Shown: in pieces, positions 52,497 to 64,000 of the stretch | Layout: each line of letters begins with the position of its first letter | Position numbering within the stretch: the first letter of the stretch is position 1 | Source: Furcasterigmium furcatum | Lineage: Eukaryota; Ascomycota; Sordariomycetes; Glomerellales; Plectosphaerellaceae | DNA length: 64,000 bases | Assembly (NCBI GenBank): GCA_001599815.1 | Contig: BCIA01000002.1 | Span: 2,701,626 to 2,765,625, forward strand | Direction: 5' to 3' | The notes under the pieces: model-generated | The model's database searches: none | The model's input: the letters and a program-made list of their open reading frames with translations, nothing else | Told to the model about the DNA's origin: nothing | Translations under genes and position numbers: made by a program

Positions 52497-53937
52497 ATGC
52501 TCTTGCGAAACCACTCCGCGCGGGCGCCGCTCCTGCTGGTCGTGGCCATGGCCATGACCACCTCGCTCTTTGGCCTGTGGTACGCCTACACCAGGCAAGG
52601 GCCGGTCCCTGGCTCGTGGGAGAACACCCCAAGCCCTGACACCTCGCCCGAGGTGATCAACCCCGGCGTGGAGTCTCCAGACTACGGCTCGACGGCGCCC
52701 ACAGAAGAGAATCCCCAGTACGGATATGAGCCCACCGATGAGGTCGACGGCAACGACGACGGCGACGACGGCGAGTACGCGATCACCTCCAAGATCGCAA
52801 AGGTCACCGTCGCCGCGAACAAGCTCGACAACGACATGATCCGCCGCGCCCTCATGACGCACCAGACGCAGAACAAGATGTACGGCTACCAGCACTTCAT
52901 CGCCAACCACCAGGCCGTCAGCGACATCATCGAGAACGACCACGGCCACCGCCCCAAGGGCGCCTGGACCAAGCCCGCATATATCCTGTCGCTGATTGTC
53001 GCCGAGCTCGAGAAGCCCGAGGAGGACCGTCTGGAGTGGCTCTTGTGAGTTTTTTTTTTTTCGCCGATACCGCCGCGCTGACCTCGGCGCCTCGACCACC
53101 GCTAAGTAGCTAACCCGTCCCGCCTCCAGCTGGTTTGACGCCGACACCGTCGTCATGAACCCTTACACCCCGCTCGACGTCTTCCTCCCGCCCAAGGACG
53201 ACCCCGAACTCGAACCGATGGACTTCTTCATTGCTTCAAACTGGGACGGCCTCAACTCGGGCGCCTTCGCCGTGCGCGTGACCCCCTGGTCCGCCTCCCT
53301 CATGTCCGCCGTCCTCGCCTACCCCATCTACGAGGACGAGCGCATGCAGAAGGATCGCTTCCGCGACCAGTCCGCCTTCCAGTACCTCCTCGAGGACGAC
53401 AGCTCCCCGCTGCGGCGCAGCTTCTCCAAGGGCCGCGAGCATTGGGCCGTCCCGCCGATGCGCTGGTTCAACGCGCTGCCCGTCAACAACGCCTTTGACA
53501 AGAACAAGCCCGGAAAGGGCTGGCTCTTCGGCCACAAGATGGAGGGCGCCCTCTTCGACAACGGCACCGAGGAGGTCTTCGACGACGGCACCAAGGGCAA
53601 GATCCAGCCGTGGAAGATCATGCGCGGCGACATGATCGTCCACTTCGCCGGCACCACGGCCGGCGGCACGCGCGACAGCTGGATGGGCCCGTGGCTCGAC
53701 CGTGCCGAGGCCCTGCTCCCCGAGTGGGCGGACAAGACGATGACGGACCGCCTGCGGACTGAGGCCGGCAAGTTCTGGAAGGAGACTTCGGGGCGCGTCA
53801 AGAAGGAGCGCATCGAGGCCGAGAAGAAGCAGGCCGAGTACGACGCCGAGCAGAAGCGGAAGAAGGAGGAGGAGGAGAAGAAGAAGCAGGCCGAGGAGGC
53901 GGCGAAGAAGGAAGAGGAGAAGAAGAAGAATTCGTGA
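52497..53937 (+). CDS. GT34-family galactosyl/mannosyltransferase, type II Golgi membrane protein
   Basis: Two exons: 52497-53044 and 53130-53937, giving 451 aa. The intron splits just before the key motif. Residues 1-11 are cytosolic, followed by a signal anchor (about 11-30, LLLVVAMAMTTSLFGLWYAY) and a Pro/Glu/Asp stem. The catalytic domain has the DxD metal/sugar-nucleotide motif WFDADTVVMNP (Asp186-Asp188), then FFIASNWDGLNSGAFAVR, SAFQYLL, PPMRWFNALP and a C-terminal MIVHFAGTTAGG. This is the Gma12/Mnn10 family, which adds alpha-galactose or alpha-mannose to Golgi glycans in fungi; the exact donor and acceptor are open. The last 45 residues are an unusual Lys/Glu coiled-coil tail after the catalytic fold. 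Confidence 0.92.
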
Positions 53938-55727
53938 TCGCCTCTCCCGTCAAACCGCGATTGGGTCACGCCCGTCCTCCCTTGGAAATGGCTGCGATAG
54001 ACGCGGCCGGGCCTGGACCGGAGCATTCCACGAATGCACGCGACGCCATCACCCTCGAGCACAGTCCGAGGACCTCTTTGCATCAACAAGCGCCGTTACG
54101 AAAGCGAATTCAAGCACCAGATTTGGACCGAATTGCTGCGACTTGTACCATTTCGACTTTTGGTTTCCGAGCGACAGCCGCGGGCATTGACTGGATTCCC
54201 CTTTTCTGTACAATCAACTGCACCCTACTATTTTTTATTTATTAACTAGCTTCTTCGACACGACACCCAGACACACTCTCCCACACAAGAACAGGCTGTC
54301 ATGAAAGCTCTGCCTGGGGAAACACGGGACTGACCGGCGTTCATGGGATACATGATTCTTGGGGGGACATGGGAGGTTGCTGATGACCATCTGGCAAAAT
54401 GGGGGGATGAGCTATTTGCATAGGAGCATGGTGGCGGGCACTTGCCTAGATTTAAGGAGGTATCACCATGTTTCGTCAGTTGTAGCTGGAAAGCCCAGTT
54501 TTCTGGCTGCTAATACACCTGAACATGCCCAAGCTAATTTGAGAGTGAGACGTACTTCTGGCTTTCCGTGAAACCCTCCACGCCATGGAATGACCAAGTT
54601 TAGACGCGCAGGAGCCAGTGGAGGCCCTGGGTGCGCCGAATCTTCAACGGTCCGCGGCCCGCGGGCAGCCCGCAACTTAAACACCACCCATGGAGTGGCC
54701 CGGAAGTCAAAACCGCTGAAGGTGTGCCGAAAACGGCAATGACGTTTGAAACCGGTCGTTGATCACCTTCCACACGTACCGACATAACTGGCAATAAATA
54801 GATCACGAAAATGGATGAACTGGTCGCCTGGTGGATGGAAACCAAGCACATCCCCAGGGACGCCTCATGCTTGATCATGCAAAGCCAATTCAATATTCCT
54901 CCCAGCACCGGCTTCGCGTCCATGATATGCAGCTCTCGGCGCCGAGGCACCGCCGATCCGGTACCCGTGCCACGGCCCCACCACCGCAGCATCATGATGA
55001 GGGAGAGGCACGACGCGCGTTCCCTCCCCCCAAACAAGACATTTCGGCACTCGTGTCTTATTGCCAAGCATTTCCCTGGCACCAAGACCCGGTGACCTAA
55101 TCGCTCCCAGCGTACACGGTGGGAGTCCCGGCTGAATAGGCGAATGCTGGGCTGACGCAGCAGATCCAAGAGATCCCCCAAGTCTGGCCATCACCAAGCC
55201 ACACATCCATGACGTTGGCTTGGTTGGATGGTCTTGCGGTCAGTGCCATGCGCTGGCGATCTGGACCCTTTGCACCGCAAACACAGGGTCTGCGGACCAG
55301 CTACGCCGGTAGTGTGCGAGCAAGCCACAGGCCATGACGTTTCGCTCGATCACCATTCCAACCCATCGAGTCATTCTCCCCGCAGTAAACGATCTGATCT
55401 CATCGCAGTTGGAGCTAGCCCAACTCCCTGAGACCGGTTTGTGGGAAGGGGGAAGGTGCCAAGCGCATCAGAAACAGAGGCAACCCATGCGTAAGGCTGA
55501 ATCAGTGCCTGCCCTATTGGCCCTCTTCAATATTTATAAATCCCACTTCCTGCTCTTCACTGCATCTCTTCCGCTTCCTTCACATATACCTTTGGTAACT
55601 TGAAACAACCTTTGATACCCATCCGCCAAGAACTTGGCCTCTAAAAGTCCGACTTGAACGTCCACTCCCTCCGGCAGCACATATCAACCCCTATAATCCT
55701 CGACCCGGGCACTCCCCTACAGCCAGA
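53938..55727. promoter_or_regulatory. Gap between GT34 and the small single-TM gene
   Basis: 1,790 bp. An AT-rich stretch near 54228-54245 may mark the GT34 3' end. TATAAA at 55535-55540 and an inverted CCAAT (ATTGG, 55516-55520) lie 190-210 bp before the next start codon. No gene supported. Confidence 0.4.
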
Positions 55728-56150
55728 ATGTACATCGACCCTCTTGACCTCGAAGACTTCGACCACGCCGACGGCGCCTCCCTCTTCGCACGCCAGTACC
55801 GCACCCGCAGCCGCAGCCGCCGCCTCGCAACCGGCGCCATCATCGGCATCGCCATCGCCGGCTTCCTCTTCATCGCCTTCTGCCTCTTCTGCTGCTGGTT
55901 CTGCTGCCTCCGCAAGCGCCGCGCAAAGAACGCCGGCCAGAACAAGCCCATCTCCGGCCCCACCTCCGGCTTCATGTCCCGCTTCCGCCCCAGCAACAAC
56001 GCCCACCCCCAGGGACCAGGCATGCAGCAGAACGGCTACGGCTACGGCGGACAGCCGGCCTACGGGGCCCCGCCGCCCCAGCAGTATGGCGGACAGCAGT
56101 ACGGATACACGAACGGCGGCGTGCAGCAGCCGGCGCCTACGTATCGCTGA
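55728..56150 (+). CDS. Single-TM protein with Cys-rich juxtamembrane and Gly/Gln/Tyr-rich tail, 140 aa
   Basis: An intronless ORF of 140 residues. The N-terminus is acidic (DPLDLEDFDHADG) with an RTRSRSRRL basic patch. A single TM segment (about 36-60, GAIIGIAIAGFLFIAFCLFC) runs into CCWFCCLRKRRAK, a Cys-rich basic boundary suited to palmitoylation. The tail is Pro/Gly/Gln/Tyr-rich (NGYGYGGQPAYGAPPPQQYG). This is a common type in filamentous fungi with no assigned function. No signal peptide precedes the TM. The TATA and CCAAT boxes upstream support the gene. Confidence 0.8.
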   Translation: MYIDPLDLEDFDHADGASLFARQYRTRSRSRRLATGAIIGIAIAGFLFIAFCLFCCWFCCLRKRRAKNAGQNKPISGPTSGFMSRFRPSNNAHPQGPGMQQNGYGYGGQPAYGAPPPQQYGGQQYGYTNGGVQQPAPTYR

Positions 56151-56456
56151 GCACGGCCGTGGCCGGAGTCCTGCCCTTCACGAGCAAGGGGCGGAACATG
56201 ACGAGATGTCTGCGCCAGGCTTTGCGCTATGAATGATAGATGAAAACAAACTGTACAACACGGCGCTCCATCCTCGCGGACACGGGAGGCTTTGACCAGG
56301 CGGCAGCGGGGGAGAATGTTCTACTTCAATTCTTACACTGTACAATTCCATGTACCTTACGATAATACCTACCATATGGTGGGACTGGCGTCCTTGATGG
56401 ATGTCCCAGCCTCTCCGCGCTATGCGTCTATATCTTCAGTATGAGAAAAATAATGA
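56151..56456. other. Convergent 3' gap, single-TM gene / MFS transporter
   Basis: A 306-bp tail-to-tail region. Nothing recognised. Confidence 0.4.
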
Positions 56457-58221
56457 TTATTCCCGAACATCAACTTCGATACCTGCGCCCTGCTTGCGTT
56501 CCGCCTCCTCCACCCGGCGCTCCAGATCGTTAGAGTAAACCTTACTGCGGTCCATGGTCGGGACAAAGTAAGGGGCTTCCGTGAACAGATAGCGCATCTC
56601 CTCGAGCGGACGCTTGGCCGTCTCGGGCAGGATACACCAGAAGTAGATCGCGTTGGTGGCATTGCAGACCTCGAAGAGTGTTAGGGGGGATTTTCTCGGG
56701 GAGATGGGTGTATTGGTGGGCACGAGTAACTCACAATGAACAGGATGTACCACCTCCATCCAATGCCAGTCTCGTCATCCAGAGCAACAGAAGTTGTCTG
56801 CGCAATCATGGCGTTAAACGCGGTGTTGACCATAGTAGCGATAGATACACCCTTTGCTCGGGTCTTCATGTCGAAGATCTCAGCCGGGATGATCCACGAG
56901 AGGGGACCACAAGTGGCGCTGAAGCTGAAGTTGTACAGCCATGTCATGACGATGAAACCCCAGCCAGCCGCTGCGTTTCCAGCCCCGTCATCGCCGGGAG
57001 GGAAAACGGCGAGCAGGATGGTGGTGATGATGAAAGAGACGCAGTTGAAGGCGTTGCCGAGAATCAGGGGCCAGCGTCGGCCGGTGTGGTCGATAAGTAG
57101 CATGCAAAAGCCCTGGGCAACCAGAGCAAAAATGTTAGAAATGGCCTGGTACTTGAGAGTGTCGCCGCCTTCAATGCCAATCTTCTCGTAAATAGTGACA
57201 CTGTAATACTGGATAGCAGCAACACCGGTCATCTGGATGCTGGCCTGGTCACGATTGTCAGCAAAACCTCCCATCGACTGCGTTCGTAGGAGAAGCTCAA
57301 ACCTGAACAGAGCACGCGATCCAGAGGCGACGAAGGCAGGACTTGTCCGTGAAAAGCTCCTTGTAGGACTTGGCCGAGGCTTCCTGCTCAGTGCTGATAG
57401 AATCCCGAATCTGCGAGTATTCGGCCTGGACCCAGGCATCGTTCACGTCGCCATGGGAGTGCAGCTTAGCAAGTGTGTTAAGGCCCTCCTCACTTCTCCC
57501 CTTGGATATGAGCCAGCGAGGCGACTCGGGGAAGAGGAGGATAAGACAAGCCAGGATACCAGCGGGAACGTTTTGAAGACCCAGGGAGATTCGCCACTGG
57601 CGAGGATCGTCGTCGGGGATACCCGTGTGCATACCTGGTCGAAGGATGTTAGTTTGGTTGGGACTTCAAGTGCAAAGTCCCGTATACACGCACCGTACGA
57701 GATCCAGGCAGCCGTCAGGGCGCCCACACCCAGCATGAACTGCTGCAAAGCGGTGACTCGGCCACGGATGCTGGGATGGCACAGCTCCGCCTGATATACA
57801 GGGATGATCATGACCATCATCCCGATACCCAGACCGGAAATTGCACGACCGGCCATCATATAGGCAATGTTTTGAGCCGCAGTCTGAAGGGCACCTCCAA
57901 TAAGAAAGACGATAGCGCCAATCATGATGGTAATCTTGCGGCCGAGCTTATCGGCCAGGGGCGAGCCGGCACAAGCTCCAAAGAAGGCGCCGCCTGTAAA
58001 AACGCTGACGACGGCGCCGATCTCGGCAGGGTCATCGCCGAATGTGTCGATGAAATTGGGTGAAGCTATAACTTGTGCTATGATTCCGAGGTCGTATCCG
58101 TAGGTCAGGCTGCCCAACGAAGCGAAGGCGCCAACCAGCCACTGGAGAGAGTTAGAGGTGAGCCGTAAGGGGATACCATGGTGCGTGGGCGTACCTGATA
58201 CCACTTGGGAGGGATAGCCAT
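56457..58221 (-). CDS. MFS sugar porter
   Basis: Five exons in transcript order: 58221-58195, 58141-57694, 57634-57303, 57244-56735 and 56669-56457, giving 509 aa. The first exon is 27 nt (MAIPPKWYQ). All introns are GT-AG and keep frame. Twelve TM segments are expected. Family motifs are present: GSLTYGYDLGIIAQV (TM1), DKLGRKITIMIG, GRAISGLGIGMM, RGRVTALQQFMLG, PESPRWLISKGR, DHTGRRWPLILGN, PAEIFDMKTRAKGVS and PETAKRPLEEM. The sequence puts it in the sugar porter family but not on a named substrate. Its divergent placement from an intracellular GH51 arabinofuranosidase makes arabinose or arabino-oligosaccharide import an attractive guess. Confidence 0.92.
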
Positions 58222-59760
58222 GATATAACACAACGAAGATGGCCTTCGTATTGGCGAGCAGATCGCAAAGTCTGTTGCAACAATGGCCTGACAAATGCTA
58301 AAGAACAGAAACCAAGAGATGTCCGAGAGAAGGGATCGGCGGACTATTTATCAACGGGGCCCTCCTGTTGCAGGCGTGCGCCAGATGGATGTCAAGCCAT
58401 GCTTCTCATGCCTGGGACCCCACGGGGCCCTTACCCGCCAGACTTGCACCGAAAGACCGAAGTTCTCGACAGGAGCGCACGAGCAAGGCCCTGGTTTCCT
58501 GCTTTGTTCCACTTGTGAGGATGCCCGTGGGGCTCCGTGGGAAGCCATCTCAACCCCAGCGACTCAGGCGACTCAAGCGCCGGAGCTAAGTCAAGGCCCC
58601 GTTCCAGCGACGGAGCCGGGAAGGGGTTGGGCTCGGTCAAAGTCGGCACTCGCCGATGGATTTCGTTGGATTTGGGCTGTCATGTTCAGCAACCCATGCT
58701 TCGATATTTATCTGCCACCGAGGTTTGGCAGCTCGTTGGATCGACCAGGTGCTGTGTCTTGCTCGGCAGATGTCGTTAGATCGCATATATATGCCAGATC
58801 GTGCCTATATACCGCTGTAAGGGAAACAGCTCGGGAGTCGTCAAGGTGCATGGGGTTGGAATCAGATCCGTGGACACGATGTGTCACGAGCCGAGCTAAA
58901 TCAATCATTGGTGCGCTTGCTAATAGATACGTTACCTACCTTGGTACTTCAGGGGATGGAGCCCAAGATCAGAAGCTTGGTCTCGGGTCGTGCCTACCAC
59001 GAAGGTGCCTCTGGTTTGTAAGGGAAGCTCCGTCGTCTGTTTCCTAGTGGATGCTTTCAGGTACGGGTCCTTCCCTCTTTCTGCTTTGGGGTCAATGGCA
59101 GATCAGGCCGACAACGAAAGGGCAACAATGTCGTCATTGTCGAACGCCCGACCGGAGTTCGGTGGCATCTCAAGCCTCAATTCTGCGAGCCGCACCAATC
59201 ACCGGCCCCTCGCACGGTTCTGCCCTTGCCCGGCTCCGAGCCCACCCCTTTTTTCAGATGAGATGACAAGATCCCGGCTTTCCCTTTTGTTCCTCCACTC
59301 GGAACAGCTCTCTCAATTTAGCGACACGAACCATGCCGTCGGTGCGGGCTCTGATCTGTCACCGTCCTGCCGGGTGACACCGAGGACTCCAAGCCCGGAT
59401 ACACCTTGGCAAATTGGCCCGCCCTGTCCTCCGAGGATCCTCCTCGACTCTCGGCTATTATCGTCATTGGGTTGTCTTTTTGACCTTTGCACTGTTCACC
59501 GGAAATACGGCTGAAGAGCCGGGGATGGGACTCCAGTGGCACAGTCAACACGTCCGAGTCGCCCGCCTGAAGCGCCGACCCCGCAGCTTGCCCACGCCCG
59601 TGGACCTTCACCTGAGGTTCCAAGTCCATACTATAAGAGAGGGGCAGCGGAGGAGGTTACGATCCCTTATTACTGTTCCGTAGTTCGCCTGGCCCGAATT
59701 GGAGCTTCTCCCCTCCATCCTCACTCTCCCCATCTCATAACCCACCAGGGAGCCGTCGCC
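58222..59760. promoter_or_regulatory. Shared upstream region of the MFS transporter and GH51 genes
   Basis: A 1,539-bp head-to-head gap. TATAAG at 59632-59637 is 129 bp before the GH51 ATG. Candidate CreA hexamers (SYGGRG) sit at 58527-58532 (GTGGGG), 58580-58585, 59152-59157 (CCGGAG) and 59519-59524 (CCGGGG). Such hexamers occur by chance, so repression by CreA is a hypothesis. Confidence 0.45.
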
Positions 59761-61658
59761 ATGACCACGTTCACAAAGATCGGCGAGGACGAGCAGTCCA
59801 TCATCTCCATCAACCCCGGTCACAAGATCTCCAAGATCGAGGACAACACCTATGGGGGCTTCACAGAGTGCGTCTTTCGACACTCATGATACTGCGTCCG
59901 TACCCATGCTGACATCCTCACCATGACAAAAGACACATGGGCCGCTGCATCTATGGTGGCCTCTATGACCCAGGTAGCCCGCTCTCCGACGAGCACGGCT
60001 ACCGTAAGGACGTAATCGAGGCCTTCCAGGAACTCAACTGCCCCGTGGTTCGCTACCCCGGGGGCAACTTCATCGCCACGTACCACTGGATGGACGGCGT
60101 TGGTCCTCGGGAGAAGAGGCCCAAGAGGTACGATACAACCTGAACCTCGGCATGAGCTGCTGGACTGAGCCCACGGGGCTAACATGGCATCCCAGGATGG
60201 AGCTGGCCTGGCATAGCATTGAGACGAATGAGTTTGGCACTGATGAGTTCCTGAAATGGTGTGAGATCGTTGGCACGGCCCCCTACCTCGCGCTCAACTT
60301 TGGCACTGGCACTCTCGACGAGGGTAAGTTGATAGAAGATGCCCCATAAACTAAACAGCAGCATGGCGTGTCACTAACATGTCCTGTCTTGCGTAGCCAT
60401 GGGCTGGGTCGAGTACTGCAATGGTACTGGTGACAGCTACTACGCCAACCTCCGCCGCGAAAATGGCCGCGCGGAGCCTTGGAACGTAAGACACACGTGA
60501 TGTTCCACCAAGCCTTAAGAATACTGCTGACCCACGACAGGTCAAGTATTGGGCACTCGGTAACGAGTGTTGGGGCGACTGGCAGGTCGAGCAGATGACC
60601 CAGGAGGATTACGCCAAAAAGGCCTTCCAGTGGGCAAAGGCCCTTAAGCTGATCGACCCGTCCATCCAGCTCATCCTCTGCGGAAAGGAGGGCCCGACGC
60701 ACTGGGACTACCATGTTCTCAAGGAGTGCCTCAGCTACACCATGAACGTTCTGGGCAACAATGATGCATCCTGCCTCGTCGACATGCACAGCATCCACAT
60801 TTACACTGCGTCGGAAGACCACAATAAGAATGCCACCTGTAGGTTGCCGAAGGATCAGAGGAGGGAGGAGAGACCGATACTGACGGCGAAAACACAGCCC
60901 CTAGGTCTGCCGAGCGGGCGATCCAGGTGACGGGAGCTCTGATCGACCTTGCGCGCATCGAGAATGGAGTGCCCGTCAAAATCCCCAAGCAGAAGATCTG
61001 CTTCGACGAGTGGAACATCTGGGATCCCAAGAGAGCGCCTGGCTGGCTGGGAGCCGAGGAGAAGTATGCATAACCGCGCATTCCCGGGGCCACAGGTCTG
61101 ACACTGACATATCACAGGTACACCCTATCAGACGCTCTCGGCGTCGGTGTCTGGCTGAACGTTTTCATCCGCCAGTCCAAGTATATCGGCATGGCTACGA
61201 TCGCGCAGTCAGTCAACGTCATATCGCCGCTGATGACGACCAAGGACGGCCTGATGAAGCAGACGACGTGGTGGCCTCTTCTCCTGTTCAGCAAGTACAT
61301 GCGCGGGTGGACAGTTGCCGTGCACCTGACGGGCAGCGAGTACGAGGGCGACACCAAGCCGGAATGGATCCGGGGGAGCATCGAGACGCCGTGGCTGGAC
61401 GTCAGCGCGGCCATCAACGAGGAGGGCGTCGTCTCACTCGCCGTGGTCAACGTGCATGAGGAGAAGGCGTTCAAGACCAGGATCGAGGGTTTGCCGGAGG
61501 GCACAAAGGTGGACGTTTACACGATTACCGGTCCAGACATTCGAAGCACGAACACGGATGAGAAGCAGGAGGTCGGCATCGAGGAGAGCAAGTGGGAGGC
61601 GAAGAGCGAGTACGAGTTCCCGAGAGCGTCACTCACGATGCTGAGGTGGAAACCATAG
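59761..61658 (+). CDS. GH51 alpha-L-arabinofuranosidase, intracellular type
   Basis: Seven exons: 59761-59867, 59933-60127, 60196-60323, 60397-60485, 60541-60838, 60898-61063 and 61118-61658, giving 507 aa, the size of intracellular GH51 enzymes. There is no signal peptide. The fold is a (beta/alpha)8 barrel plus a C-terminal beta domain. Key sites are RYPGGNFIATYHW (sugar binding), WALGNECWG with acid/base Glu182 and ICFDEWN with nucleophile Glu310. LGVGVWLN and ISPLMT lie further on. It should release terminal alpha-L-arabinofuranose from arabino-oligosaccharides in the cytosol. The six GT-AG introns all keep frame. The partner MFS gene lies head to head. Confidence 0.95.
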
Positions 61659-62224
61659 ATGGGTTGTTCAGGGGGGCATGAGTAAGGCCAACGCATGGGA
61701 ATTCCATGCGTGACTGAACCGCAGCAGAACACCATTCGCCGTCTCGTAAACAAAACAACTCCATCCTGCCAACTCCCACAACTAATGAATCCCGAAGCTT
61801 TTGCATTGTCGCGACTCGGGTGACTCGAGTCTTCCTCCGGATCGAATTTCGAAAACCCTTTCTTAGCGAGCCACCAAAACAGGCCCGGCCGGATCCCGTC
61901 CCCGTATAGTTCCCGGTCATCAGAACCCTGAGCCGAAATCCAGCCCCAGTTCTCGCCCCTTGCCTCCGGGGATCGGCGGGTCGGCCTAGGACGAGTAATG
62001 CCGCGCCCTTCCGAGTTAGCCCCGTCGGTCGCGGGGCGGATGGTGGGTGGGATGAGTCTTTCGCGATAAGATTTTTTTGTCTGTGACTCTGAGCTCACAC
62101 CTTATAGCTGCTGACCACATACCGTCGTGTTTCCTTCGGGGTTTCTCCTTGTACGTTCGTACTCTGTTTGAGCTACAAGACTCGGTGGTAGATATTTGGG
62201 ATCTTTCACTTGAGTTCCGACAAC
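61659..62224. promoter_or_regulatory. Upstream region of the NCS1 permease
   Basis: A 566-bp tandem gap after GH51. No TATA box or clear motif seen. Confidence 0.35.
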
Positions 62225-63879
62225 ATGACGGACATCGAAGCAGCAAAGCACACGACCACTCCCGGCGTGGAGGCCCTGCCTCGCGACGCGGACGGTGAGA
62301 AAGGCGATCCCCGGAACGACATCCCTCAGTCTCCCTCTCCCACCAGAGGAGGCAGATATGCCCAGCTCCTCCGCAAGGTCCTCACGGCCGGCCGGGTCGA
62401 GGAGCGCGGCATCCAACCCATCCCACTCCAGGACCGCAACTCGACCCGCTACTTTAATTGCTTTACGATATGGTGCTCGATGAACTGTAACATCCTACCC
62501 GTTACCTTTGGTCTGATGGGGCCAAAGTATTTCGGTCTCAGCTTCCGCGACTCGATCCTGATCATCATCTTTGTCATTCTCTTCACGACCCTATTCCCGG
62601 CTTTCCTGTCCACATTGGGCCCGAGAACGGGCATGCGGCAGATGGTCCAGGCACGATTCAGCTTTGGGTGAGTATCTCCCGGTGGCATTCATGGCAGTGG
62701 CCGAGATGGCTAACCCCTGTGCAGGCGCTACCTCGTCTCCATCCCTGTTGTGCTTAACCTTGCCACCCTCACTGGCTTCTGTATCATCCTCTGTGTCGTC
62801 GGCGGCCAGTGCATCGCAGCGGTATCAGACGGTGCAGTCTCACCCAACATCGGCATCGTCCTCATCGCTGTCGTTGCCCTGTCCATCTCTTTCTGCGGCT
62901 ATAAGATCCTCCATTTCTACGAGACTTACGCCTTCATCCCGGCCCTCATCGCCCTCACCATTGCTGCCGGCGTCGGCGGCTCCAAGTTCCACCAGCAGGC
63001 CGAGGTGCCCCCTGCCACGGCGCCCCAGGTTTTCAACTATGCGATGATCAACGCCTCGTACATGATCCCATGGGCCGCCATTGCGTCCGACCTCACGACT
63101 TACTTCGACCCGACCCAGCGTAACGCCTCGTCAGTCTCCTCCCTCCCCCCCCCTTTCCCAGTGCACCCCCTAACCCTCGCCGCAGAGTCCGTGTCTTCGC
63201 CTACAGCTACCTCGGCCTCGCCCTCCCGACGACCCTCCTCATGATCCTCGGCGCTGCCATTGGAGCCGCAATCCCCAACATCCCTTCCTGGGACGCGGGC
63301 TACTCCTCCAACCTCGTCGGCGGCGTCATGGCTGCCATGCTCGTCCCCGTCGGCGGCTTCGGCAAGTTCCTCGTCGTCCTCCTGGCGTTTACGCTCCTCG
63401 GCAACGTCGCGGGCACCATGTACGCCATCACCCTTAATTTCCAGACCCTTACCCCCTTCCTCACCGCCGTCCCGCGCTACGTCTTCGCCATCGTCATCAC
63501 AGCCATCACCATTCCCGTCGCCATCCGCGCCGCCGTCGACTTCTTCCTCAACCTCGAGAACTTCCTGGCCCTCATCGGGTATTGGTCCGCCGCCTTCGTC
63601 TCCATCGTCATCACCGAGCACTTCGTCTTCCGCAGGGGCTCCGCAGAGTCCTACAACCACGCCGCCTGGGCGGACACCTCGAAGCTGCCGAGCGGGCTGG
63701 CTGCTATCGGCGCAGGAGCTCTGAGTTTTGGCCTCATCGTTCCCTGCATGTCTCAGGCCTGGTACACGGGGCCGATTGCCAAGACGACGGGAGATATCGG
63801 CTTTGAGGTTGCGTTCGTGCTGAGTGCGCTGCTTTACGTCCCGCTGCGTTGGGGAGAGAGGAGGGTCTTGGGACGGTGA
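62225..63879 (+). CDS. NCS1 purine/cytosine permease (Fcy-type)
   Basis: Three exons: 62225-62667, 62725-63119 and 63188-63879, giving 509 aa. The second intron joins after DPTQ to RVFAYSYLGL in frame. The N-terminus is a 65-residue polar tail ending in ERGIQPIPLQDR, the usual NCS1 lead-in. The first helix region reads NCFTIWCSMNCNILPVTFGL, followed by TGMRQMVQARFSFG; both are NCS1 signatures. About 11-12 TM segments follow, including RYLVSIPVVLNLATLTGF, GYKILHFYETYAFIPALI and IPWAAIASDLTTYFDP. Proton-driven uptake of purines or cytosine is the family role. The closest sub-branch (Fcy2, FcyB or a vitamin transporter such as Tpn1) cannot be set by eye. Confidence 0.92.
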
Positions 63880-64000
63880 GATACCTAATTGCCACAAAGA
63901 GCATTCAACTGCTCGTGGATTTGAAATACCACAGTATATTTGTGTCGAATTGATTAGTATCTGCCCGTTCTTCAAGTAAAGGACCTGGGTATCTGAGCCA

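Noticed and set aside
58295..59047. A 250-aa frame inside the MFS/GH51 promoter region
   Set aside because: Low-complexity content and no domain; lies in a shared upstream region.
63100..63975. A 291-aa minus-strand frame over the NCS1 3' half
   Set aside because: It is antisense to conserved TM helices; the Gly/Asp/Glu-rich output is typical of reversed TM codons.

Overview
The window looks like nuclear DNA of a filamentous ascomycete, most likely a Sordariomycete. Genes are monocistronic on both strands. They are cut by short 48-90 nt introns, mostly GT-AG with CTAAC/CTGAC-like branch sites. Coding DNA is GC-rich, and the products are fungal: Pom152, Utp22, an Hce2 effector-like protein, a HET-type C-terminal module, a GT34 glycosyltransferase and a GH51 arabinofuranosidase. 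I cannot name the genus. All models are read by eye from sequence; splice sites were chosen by frame continuity and consensus, with no transcript or database support.

Layout. 1-20 kb holds housekeeping genes: a CM1-domain coiled-coil microtubule-organising protein (cut by the window start), an FBXO21-like F-box protein, a UCH-type deubiquitinase, nucleoporin Pom152, U3 processome factor Utp22, and mitochondrial succinyl-CoA:3-ketoacid CoA transferase. 20-26.7 kb is sparse: an unrecognised 485-aa ORF, then a broken gene with one frameshift and two in-frame stops. 26.7-41 kb is dense again: PP28/PDAP1, an unknown two-TM protein, mitochondrial IF-2, a GGA clathrin adaptor, Tsr3 (18S rRNA modification), an FHA/SNIP1-like spliceosome protein, a secreted Hce2-domain protein and an AMMECR1 protein.

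41-56 kb is gene-poor and more accessory in character. It has a 67-aa secreted peptide, a four-TM protein, a possible 74-aa membrane protein, a stand-alone HET C-terminal module, a type II haloacid dehalogenase whose reading frame needs a GC-AG intron, a (GAT)28 microsatellite, a hypothetical protein, a GT34 glycosyltransferase and a small single-TM protein. 56.4-63.9 kb looks like nutrient acquisition: an MFS sugar porter divergent from an intracellular GH51 alpha-L-arabinofuranosidase, followed by an NCS1 nucleobase permease.

Many neighbours are arranged head to head (coiled-coil/F-box, UCH/Pom152, Utp22/SCOT, two-TM/IF-2, GGA/Tsr3, MFS/GH51) and so share bidirectional promoter regions. I saw no tRNA, rRNA, CRISPR array or intact transposon. 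No clear new multi-gene system stands out. The best leads are the UCH with an expanded lysine-rich crossover loop, the stand-alone HET module, the GC-AG intron, the decayed zinc-ribbon-like gene, the small secreted peptide and the MFS/GH51 pair.
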